Source of the DNA: Candidatus Poribacteria bacterium
Lineage (GTDB): Bacteria > Poribacteria > WGA-4E > UBA9662
DNA: 10,807 nt
Assembly (NCBI GenBank): GCA_002699335.1
Contig: PACG01000041.1
Span: 7,498 to 18,304 of the forward strand
Direction of reading: 5' to 3'
Shown here: piece after piece, positions 1 through 6,004 of the stretch
Position numbering within the stretch: the stretch's first letter is position 1
How the letters are laid out: every line of letters starts with the position of its first letter
The notes under the pieces: generated by a model
The model's input: the letters and a program-made list of their open reading frames with translations, nothing else
The model's database searches: none
What the model was told of the DNA's origin: nothing
Program-made: the position numbers and the translations under genes

Positions 1-159
1 CGGCAACCGAAGGATTCTCTCAATCGGTTTGCCAAAAGATAAGCTGAGTAACATGAATAGGCCAATAGTGACCAAGGAGATGATGATCCGACGGCGAAAC
101 TCCTCTAGATGATCGAGAAAGGTCATTTCAGCCATAGAATTGACCGAATTCGCCGGCAT
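1..159 (-). CDS. tatC: Sec-independent (twin-arginine) translocase subunit TatC, 5' part only
   Basis: TatC is the multi-spanning inner-membrane protein that recognises twin-arginine signal peptides of folded export substrates. Only the first 53 codons are present; the gene continues past the left edge. The translation contains MTFLDHLEEFRRRIIISL, the characteristic TatC N-terminus: the cytosolic F-L-x-H-L-x-E-x-R-x-R signature that contacts the signal peptide, followed by the first membrane helix (about residues 26-42). It lies three bases after tatA, so the two are surely co-transcribed. The start at 159 is the first ATG after the tatA stop. A weak GAG lies about 10 bases upstream; internal ATGs at 135 and 126 are possible alternatives with no better ribosome site. 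The identity is firm, the exact start is not. Confidence 0.93.
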   Translation of the reverse strand, partial: MPANSVNSMAEMTFLDHLEEFRRRIIISLVTIGLFMLLSLSFGKPIERILRLP

Positions 160-162
160 TAT

Positions 163-375
163 CTAGCTACTCGTTTTAGTTGTTGTCTCTGATTCTGTGT
201 TTTCAACTGTCTCTACAGCTTGGGTAATGTCCTGTTGAATCTCTTTCCCCGCGTTTTTGAACTCGCGAATTGCTTTGCCGATAGCACTTCCCATCTCTGG
301 CAACTTCTTGGGGCCAAAAATTAGAAGAACGCCGATGAAGATAAGAATAATCTCCCAACCGCCAAGTGCACCCAT
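163..375 (-). CDS. tatA: Twin-arginine translocase subunit TatA/E
   Basis: TatA forms the size-adapting pore component of the Tat system in the inner membrane, working with TatC. The 70-residue product has the family layout: a short periplasmic N-terminus, one membrane helix (about residues 5-20, GWEIILIFIGVLLIF), the hinge FGPKKLPEMG, an amphipathic helix (about 24-42, with KAIREFK), and a polar, Thr/Glu-rich tail. A longer reading frame starts at 429, but that ATG lies inside the -35 box of the promoter found here. The ATG at 375 has GGGAG seven bases upstream and puts the membrane helix at the very N-terminus, as usual in TatA. No tatB-like gene is visible, so this may be a TatA-TatC-only system. 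The tatC start follows after three bases. Confidence 0.93.
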   Translation of the reverse strand: MGALGGWEIILIFIGVLLIFGPKKLPEMGSAIGKAIREFKNAGKEIQQDITQAVETVENTESETTTKTSS

Positions 376-382
376 TTCTACG

Positions 383-387
383 CTCCC
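383..387 (-). promoter_or_regulatory. Shine-Dalgarno site that fixes the tatA start
   Basis: On the minus strand GGGAG stands seven bases before the ATG at 375. No such motif precedes the in-frame ATG at 429, and the predicted transcript starts downstream of that codon. This decides the tatA start in favour of 375. Confidence 0.75.
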
Positions 388-399
388 ATGTTTAGGAGT

Positions 400-429
400 A
401 TTATACTTTGTACTATCGGTGTTTTTCAA
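400..429 (-). promoter_or_regulatory. Sigma-70-type promoter of tatA-tatC
   Basis: Reading the minus strand, TTGAAA (424-429) is a -35 box one base off consensus. It is followed by an 18-base spacer and a perfect TATAAT (400-405). The expected start of transcription is near 393, giving a leader of about 18 bases that holds only the Shine-Dalgarno site. This is seen in the sequence; activity is inferred. Confidence 0.7.
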
Positions 430-481
430 ACAAACTAGATCTTCATCTCACGAGTGTTCTGCTAACCGATTGGCAGAATCG

Positions 482-490
482 TGCTATAAT
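482..490 (+). promoter_or_regulatory. Extended -10 promoter for the Gfo/Idh/MocA gene
   Basis: TGCTATAAT is a full extended -10 element (TG, one base, TATAAT). No good -35 box lies 16-18 bases upstream, which extended -10 promoters can tolerate. Transcription would start near 497 and leave a leader of about 53 bases before the ATG at 550. It is divergent from the tatA promoter and lies about 55 bases from it. Confidence 0.5.
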
Positions 491-549
491 CTTGACCTAT
501 TGAACTTTGGTGTTCATTTCATTAATTATTTAACTGAACTAGGAGTTTT

Positions 550-1551
550 ATGGTGGCCAAAGAAGTGAAGTTTGGCATTTTAGGCTTGGGGCGTGGCCGA
601 AAAGCGGCCCAACAAGCCGCCCAAACAGCAGGTGCAAATCTAGTTTGTGTTTGTGATTTGCAGGAAGAAAAGGTGAAGTCCACCGCTCAAGAACTGTACT
701 GTGACTGGACTACCTCATACGACCAGATGTTAGAGCGAGATGATATTGATGCTATCGGCGTTTATACTTCTAGTGATACTCACGCCGATTTGGCGATGCA
801 AGCAATCGAGTCAGGCAAACACGTATTTGTAACCAAACCGATGGATATCAACTTAGCAAAATGCGATCGCTTGATTGAGTTAGCTAAGCGAGCGAATCTG
901 GTACTGGCGGTCGACTTTGTACGTAGATATCGAAAGATCGATCATCAGATTCGAATGGCGATTGCATCTGGTCTAATTGGTAATGTCATTCTGGGGGATT
1001 TACGAATGAAATGGTATCGCGCGCAGTCCTACTACGATGGTGGTTGGCCACCTGGCTGGAGAAGTCATTCAAGGACAGAAGGGGGATCAGCAGCCAATCA
1101 AGGTGTTCACTCCATCGACCAACTGCAATGGTTTCTGGGAGCAGTTAAAACGGTGCAAGGACAGAGTAGTACCTTTAACCACCAGATTGAAACTGAGGAT
1201 TGTTCGGTTGGAATTTTAACTTTTGAAAGTGGTGCTTTTGGAGTAATCCAGACCACGACCTGTAGCTATCCTAGCCTCGGTACAACACTACAAATTAACG
1301 GTAGTAAAGGAACAATTACCATGGATAAGTCAGGTGAAATCGAACTGCTGATTGCAGGTAAGGAGAATATGACCGTTGACCAAATTGAGATCGATGTAGA
1401 TCTACCCTCAAATGTTATCGAGGATATGGTCGGAGCAGTTACTGAAGGTCGACCTGTTATAGTCGATGGTGAGGAGGGGCGAAAATCGGTTCAGATCTTT
1501 ACTGCTATTTACGAATCCTCACGTACCGGTAAAATTATCCACCTTTTCTAG
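550..1551 (+). CDS. Gfo/Idh/MocA-family NAD(P)-dependent oxidoreductase
   Basis: The product has 333 residues, normal for this family of dehydrogenases that oxidise sugars, inositols and related polyols in the cytoplasm. The N-terminal Rossmann domain (about 1-120) begins with FGILGLGRGRKA, carrying the glycine-rich nucleotide loop, and has an acidic residue (D36) at the end of the second strand, which favours NAD. The usual E-K-P motif reads T-K-P (residues 95-97), keeping the lysine K96. The C-terminal alpha/beta domain has NQGVHSIDQLQWF with H187 and D190 at the usual catalytic positions. Start at 550: AGGAG lies only four bases upstream; a GTG at 553 would give better spacing. The substrate cannot be told from sequence. 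The neighbours (tat, nusB) give no pathway hint, and the gene seems to be its own unit. Confidence 0.9.
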   Translation: MVAKEVKFGILGLGRGRKAAQQAAQTAGANLVCVCDLQEEKVKSTAQELYCDWTTSYDQMLERDDIDAIGVYTSSDTHADLAMQAIESGKHVFVTKPMDINLAKCDRLIELAKRANLVLAVDFVRRYRKIDHQIRMAIASGLIGNVILGDLRMKWYRAQSYYDGGWPPGWRSHSRTEGGSAANQGVHSIDQLQWFLGAVKTVQGQSSTFNHQIETEDCSVGILTFESGAFGVIQTTTCSYPSLGTTLQINGSKGTITMDKSGEIELLIAGKENMTVDQIEIDVDLPSNVIEDMVGAVTEGRPVIVDGEEGRKSVQIFTAIYESSRTGKIIHLF

Positions 1552-1582
1552 ATCCGGCCTTATTGCACGAGCTATAAATGGA

Positions 1583-1611
1583 TTGACAGTCTATCGTTTC
1601 CCTGATAAACT
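1583..1611 (+). promoter_or_regulatory. Promoter of nusB and the NHL-repeat gene
   Basis: A perfect -35 TTGACA (1583-1588) is followed after 17 bases by TAAACT (1606-1611), a four-of-six -10 box. The -10 is preceded by TG in the extended -10 position (1603-1604). Transcription would start near 1618, about 28 bases before the nusB ATG. Confidence 0.55.
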
Positions 1612-1645
1612 TTTGCTCGAAAGCAGGTAAGTCATTATCTATCGA

Positions 1646-2374
1646 ATGCGATCTGAAGCCCGTGCCTTTGCACTTCAAATGCTGTATCAGGCGGCCATCT
1701 ACCCGGAACAAGCCGCTGGTCAAATCCAAGCTCGATACTGGCAACAGGCATTCTTTGAAGATTCAGATCTGTACTTTCCGCTGCATCTGTTTCGTCAATT
1801 TTTCTGGGGCCCTCCACGCTCAGAGGAGCAAACTCAAACTCGGTATCAGGATCAAATGATCGAAATAAAGCAATACTGGGCCGATAAACAGGAGCCAGAT
1901 TACGCTGCCGTTGAACTCATCGATCTCTTTCAACGCCTCTTTTGGAAAAAAGTGACTGACGAAAGAGAAGACGAAGAGCCGGTAGAAATTGAAATTACAG
2001 TTGAGGCATCCACCATCCGAAATCTATTAGATAAAGCAGATGGGTTGAGCCGTGAATTCGCTAATCTTTTAGTAACGGGAACGCTAGAGAACCTAGCACA
2101 GATCGACACCACCATTGAATCAGCTTTGATAAAGTGGGAACTTCGCCGGTTGCACCTGGTCGACCTGTCAATTCTCAGAGCCTCTGTCTATGAAATGTTA
2201 TACTTGATAGACATTCCACCCATTGTTTCAATCAACGAAGCCATTGAGTTAGCCAAGAAGTTTGGTACTGACGATTCACCTCGTTTCATTAATGGCGTAT
2301 TGGATCAAGTTAAAAAGACCAGCCTTGACACCGTCAGCCAAGAATTTTTGCGCACCAGCGAGAGTTCAGGATAA
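1646..2374 (+). CDS. nusB: Transcription antitermination factor NusB with a large N-terminal-half insertion
   Basis: NusB binds boxA RNA with NusE (ribosomal protein S10) and supports antitermination, mainly on rRNA operons. The C-terminal half is classic NusB: ESALIKWELRRL, then LSILRASVYEMLYL, then SINEAIELAKKFG followed by SPRFINGVLDQV (about residues 158-223). The first helix (MRSEARAFALQMLYQ) is also typical. Between residues about 20 and 130 lies a much longer stretch than normal, rich in Trp, Phe and acidic residues, making the protein 242 residues instead of about 130-150. A TAA at 1628-1630 limits upstream extension, so the ATG at 1646 is the only good start, though its ribosome site is weak. 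The next gene starts three bases after the stop. Confidence 0.9.
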   Translation: MRSEARAFALQMLYQAAIYPEQAAGQIQARYWQQAFFEDSDLYFPLHLFRQFFWGPPRSEEQTQTRYQDQMIEIKQYWADKQEPDYAAVELIDLFQRLFWKKVTDEREDEEPVEIEITVEASTIRNLLDKADGLSREFANLLVTGTLENLAQIDTTIESALIKWELRRLHLVDLSILRASVYEMLYLIDIPPIVSINEAIELAKKFGTDDSPRFINGVLDQVKKTSLDTVSQEFLRTSESSG

Positions 2375-2377
2375 AAG

Positions 2378-4216
2378 ATGCGGTTAGCCATTTCCCTGAT
2401 TCTGCTGGGATTAACTTTGTCAGTGACTCTTGGGCTGGAGGCTGACGAACTACGGAAAGTATCTCAGTTTGGTCGCAAAGGGCGGGAAAAGAGCGAGTTC
2501 TCCGACAAAACGATTTTTGCCTTCGCCCCAGATGGTGCGACTATAATTTTGGATCAAACCCTCAAAAAAGTTCAGAAACTTTCACCTGAAGGAGAGTTTC
2601 TATTTCAGATTAGCAGTAAAGTAGGGTCTTTTATCTTCATAGGGCCAACCGATTTAACCGTTAGTCCACAGGGTAACATCTACATCTCAGACTGGAAAAC
2701 GGTTCATATCGAAGGTACAGAAAACCCAAAGATTTTCAACCACTCGCCCTGTATCCATAAGTTTGCACCGGATGGGAGCTTTATAGAGACGTTTCTGATC
2801 CACGATCTGCGAGAAATCCTAAAAGGACCGGCTCCCTACAGGCAACACTACCTGGCACAATATCCAGATCTGTTGCTTAACGCAGTTCCATCACTCGATA
2901 GTGATGGTCACTATGCACTGTTTGTCCCACAAGGTAGCACGAAACGTCCGTTCCATATTTGTGTAGACCAACATGAAAACATCTATGTTTCCGACGATAT
3001 AGAGATCCACAAGCTCGATCCTACCGGGAAACAGATCTGGTTAGCTAAGATCACCCAATCGGGTGTTAGTCAGGTCGTCGAAATTAGCGATATGGCAGTT
3101 GATTCTAAGGGTGATTTCTATCTAGCCGATGCAAAAATGAATCGGGTAGTGAAATACAGCACAGAGGGGAAGTTCTTGTTCTCATTTGGTCAGTACGGCG
3201 ATCGGCCTGGTGAGATGATTCAACCTTTTCGTTTAGCCGTCTTAGCTGACGATACACTGTTGGTAGCTGACAAGGCAGTCTACACAAAGGATTTTGCCAC
3301 CAAATTGCCAAGACGACAGTTTGATCCTTTCCGATACGGTGGCACGGTGAATCGCGTTTTTCGGACACGGATTAGGAGAATCCAGCGGTTTAGTCCAAAA
3401 GGGATGTATCGAGGGAAAATTCTAATCCGTCTCAACCGAGAGAAGATGGCAGATCTCTTCTTGACATTAAAGGCTATCGACCCTAAAGGGTATGTTTATC
3501 TGGTCGACTCAGACACCTTGCAGATTCATAAGTTCATGGTAACCAGGCCGCTAATTCGATCTGGTTTTCAGGCGGAAATTAAATTTCGTTTTGTCGATTC
3601 CTATGATGGTACAGTGATCGATAATGAAGACGACCTGGACGCAAACGTCGATGCTGGCGGTGAATATGAGGCTGTTAGTCTCAAAAATCAGTTTAATAAT
3701 GATCTCTTGTTGGCTTATGACGTTAACCAAGATATTCGGTTAACCCTGACCAACACCCTATCGTGGGAAGCCAAAATCAATGATACCTGGTTTCGTGGTC
3801 CTCAATACTCCGACTTTCGTGGATCTTTCCCAATGGATACCAGAGAAGAGGCAAAAACCTTGAAAGATAAAGTCGGTCTGGATCTAACTTTTATCCTCAA
3901 CCATAACCCATATAGCTATCGAGAAGCAGGTGCAAATACCTTCATCGAACTGACTAATGTCGGGATGGAAACTTATGCTTGGGAGCGGGAGAAAAACCAG
4001 ATGCTAACTCTGATTACGCAACGCGTTCATGGTTGGGGAGCTGGAACTTACTACGACCTCGGAAAAGCCTTCCGTTTTCGCTTCAATTTGTCCCAGATGG
4101 TGGGGAGAATGCAGTACACGGCAGATGATCCAACCGGTATTCCCGCCGCTAAGGGAATGAGCAAAAAACCCTCACCGTTAACTCGAATTACGATGTTTTT
4201 GGATGGTGAATTTTAG
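2378..4216 (+). CDS. Secreted NHL-repeat beta-propeller protein with a beta-rich C-terminal domain
   Basis: The 612-residue product opens with a Sec-type signal peptide (about residues 1-22: Arg, then a hydrophobic Leu/Ile/Val core, then Ala). Blade-like units of the NHL type follow, each with a D-x-x-G-x-I/V-Y-V/I-S/A-D core: GPTDLTVSPQGNIYISD (89-105), FHICVDQHENIYVSDD (192-207), ISDMAVDSKGDFYLAD (236-251), RLAVLADDTLLVAD (285-298) and LKAIDPKGYVYLVD (364-377). Such propellers usually serve as binding scaffolds. Residues about 398-612 hold alternating strands (IRLTLTNTLSWEAKI, VGLDLTFILNHNPYSY, FRFRFNLSQMVGRM) and end in Phe, which could be an outer-membrane barrel or a beta-sandwich. AGGA lies six bases before the ATG, inside the end of nusB. 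No function is known; extracytoplasmic location is inferred. Confidence 0.75.
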   Translation: MRLAISLILLGLTLSVTLGLEADELRKVSQFGRKGREKSEFSDKTIFAFAPDGATIILDQTLKKVQKLSPEGEFLFQISSKVGSFIFIGPTDLTVSPQGNIYISDWKTVHIEGTENPKIFNHSPCIHKFAPDGSFIETFLIHDLREILKGPAPYRQHYLAQYPDLLLNAVPSLDSDGHYALFVPQGSTKRPFHICVDQHENIYVSDDIEIHKLDPTGKQIWLAKITQSGVSQVVEISDMAVDSKGDFYLADAKMNRVVKYSTEGKFLFSFGQYGDRPGEMIQPFRLAVLADDTLLVADKAVYTKDFATKLPRRQFDPFRYGGTVNRVFRTRIRRIQRFSPKGMYRGKILIRLNREKMADLFLTLKAIDPKGYVYLVDSDTLQIHKFMVTRPLIRSGFQAEIKFRFVDSYDGTVIDNEDDLDANVDAGGEYEAVSLKNQFNNDLLLAYDVNQDIRLTLTNTLSWEAKINDTWFRGPQYSDFRGSFPMDTREEAKTLKDKVGLDLTFILNHNPYSYREAGANTFIELTNVGMETYAWEREKNQMLTLITQRVHGWGAGTYYDLGKAFRFRFNLSQMVGRMQYTADDPTGIPAAKGMSKKPSPLTRITMFLDGEF

Positions 4217-4491
4217 CCTTTCCGTCCACTTCGCTTGCTGATTTGTCCTTCCAGACCTAACTCAATTAATTTTCAGATACCATAAAGTACGAGGTTAAAA
4301 TCCAAGCGTTAAATAGGTAGTGGTTGATTTGTAAGTGACATAGCCTGGCAGTATTCAATGATAGATCTCCAGATGATGAGATGCATCTGACTCGGAGAGA
4401 AAGATGAATTTACCGGATGTTCAGGCCACAGTTGGTATAGTTGCCTCTTCGCACCCGAAAACCACAGCAGCAGGTCTGCACCTGCTCCGGA

Positions 4492-4529
4492 TTGGTAGAA
4501 ATGCCGTTGGTGCGGCGTTGGTAGAAATG
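4492..4529 (+). repeat. 12-bp direct repeat in the GGT pseudogene
   Basis: TTGGTAGAAATG occurs at 4492-4503 and again at 4518-4529. The 26-base period is not a multiple of three, so the two copies are read in different frames (GRNAV side versus LVEM). It falls where the family normally has G-G-N-A-V-D-A-A followed by a longer hydrophobic stretch, and the segment here is about four residues short. Confidence 0.8.
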
Positions 4530-5468
4530 GTGGTCGAGCCGGAGCGGAATGGCCTAGGAGGTTATGACGGCTGCATGGTGATCTATCGGTCGGAGTTCCA
4601 GGCGGTGGTTGAAGTCGATTATAACGGCGCTGCTCCATTGGCTGCCCGGTCTGACATGTACGACATGACACCGTCCGGCGATAAAAAAGACCCCAACGCG
4701 GCTGAATACGGGGTGCGGGGCAGAGATCCGGCCAACCGTTATGGCTACCGCGCGATTTCGGTGCTGGGTACGGTGGATGGATTGGCCACCGCCCTGACAT
4801 ATTACAGCACCAAATCCTGGGCCGAGGTGAGCACTCCTGCTATCGAAGTGGCAGAGACCAGCGTCAGACTAATCGAGAAAACAGTGCGTTCGATTCGCAC
4901 AAATTCCGTGCATCTGCGTCAATTTCCTGCCACCTGTAATTTAATGATGCCTGGCGGTCGGCTGCCCAAGGCCGGGGAACTACTGCTGATGCCCGATGTG
5001 GCCAACACCTTGAAAACCTTGCGTGATGACGGCCTGCGGGCCTTTTGTGAAGGGGCTATGGCGACAACGATGGCCGAGCATGTCCAGTTGCAAGGCGGTA
5101 TCTTGTCGGTCGAAGACCTGAAACAGTATCGGGCTAGAATCAGACAGCCGCTACAGACCAACTATCGCGGCTACGATATCTTTACTCCTCCGTTGAGTAA
5201 TGGTGGAGCCACCACGTTACAGATCCTCAACATCCTGGAAGCGTTTGATATTCCTGCTCTGGTTGGTCGAGCCGGGGAGAAGTTGCCACCGGCAGATTAC
5301 GCCCACCTGTTCCTGGAGGCTTGTAAATGTGCCAGGCAAGATTGGCTGACCCATTTCGGGGACCCAGAATTTGTCGATGTTCCATCGGACAAAATATTGT
5401 CCAAAGCTTACGCGATCGAACTCGCCACCTGTATTCGGGATAGGGTGAAAATTTCCTCGACATCAACT

Positions 5469-5507
5469 CCATCAACTGCGCATGGCTGCACCATGCGCAG
5501 TTGATGG
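5469..5507. repeat. Perfect 17-bp inverted repeat (hairpin) at the GGT cleavage site
   Basis: The arms at 5469-5485 (CCATCAACTGCGCATGG) and 5491-5507 are exact reverse complements, separated by the five bases CTGCA. The left arm encodes P-S-T-A-H, matching the family's nucleophile motif. The right arm replaces the codons expected after it and creates the TGA stop at 5502-5504. The 8-mer CATCAACT also occurs just upstream at 5461-5468, giving three copies in all (two direct, one inverted). There is no T-run, so it is not a terminator. Confidence 0.95.
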
Positions 5508-6004
5508 GACCGCAACATGGTCTCGTTGACCCAGACACACGGCAACGGTTTCGGTTCGTTTGTGACGGCACCTAGAACCGGTATTATTCTGAACCATGGC
5601 ATGTGGCGTTTTGATCCCAGCGAAGACAAGTAGAACAGTATCGCGCTTGGTAAACGGGTTTTGAACAACACGTCGCCGCTCCTGATCCTGCGCCAGGGCC
5701 AGCCCTACGCCAGTCTCGGTAAACCGGGCGGAAAACGAATTCTCACTGGACGGGCCCAATTGGTGGTCAATCTGCTCGATTTCGGACTAGCCCCTACGGC
5801 TGCACTGGTGGTCGCCCGTTTCCATTGCCAGATTGAAGGGCCGGTTTGGCTGGAACGTCGTGCCTCCGACTCCCTATATCAAAATCTCATAGATCGTGAT
5901 CATCAGGTAAAGTGGCACGATCAGGTCGGTAGCGGCAGCCAGCTAATTGTCGTAGATCAGGCGACTCAAACATTACGTGCAGGCGTGGACACGCGATCCG
6001 ATGC

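Noticed and set aside
163..375. Calling the small Tat protein TatB.
   Set aside because: The short length (70 residues), the FGPKKLPE hinge and the short polar tail fit TatA/E; TatB usually has a longer cytosolic part.
376..429. Longer TatA with 18 extra N-terminal residues starting at 429.
   Set aside because: That ATG overlaps the -35 box of the promoter, the extension is polar and unlike TatA, and the ATG at 375 has a proper Shine-Dalgarno.
864..871. GCGATCGC octamer resembling the cyanobacterial HIP1 element.
   Set aside because: I noticed only one copy, inside a coding gene; HIP1 genomes carry many, and GATC is frequent here anyway.
4379..4388. 10-bp palindrome AGATGCATCT ahead of the GGT start.
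   Set aside because: It is short, has no second copy or promoter around it, and can occur by chance.
4309..4800. A 163-codon open frame on the minus strand opposite the start of the GGT gene.
   Set aside because: The product is rich in Pro, Arg and Ser with no family likeness and lies opposite clear GGT homology; it is a shadow frame. The same goes for minus-strand frames at 5227-5759 and 9022-9516.
5469..5507. Hairpin as a transcription terminator, mobile-element end or invertible switch.
   Set aside because: There is no T-run, no transposase or recombinase gene, no target duplication, and the arms match the local coding sequence, so a local copying event is simpler.
5502..5633. Programmed recoding (selenocysteine or stop readthrough) at TGA 5502 and TAG 5631.
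   Set aside because: The TGA lies inside the hairpin rather than ahead of it, no family member needs selenocysteine here, a second different stop follows 126 bases later, and TAG and TGA both end other frames in the window. Gene decay explains all of this more simply.
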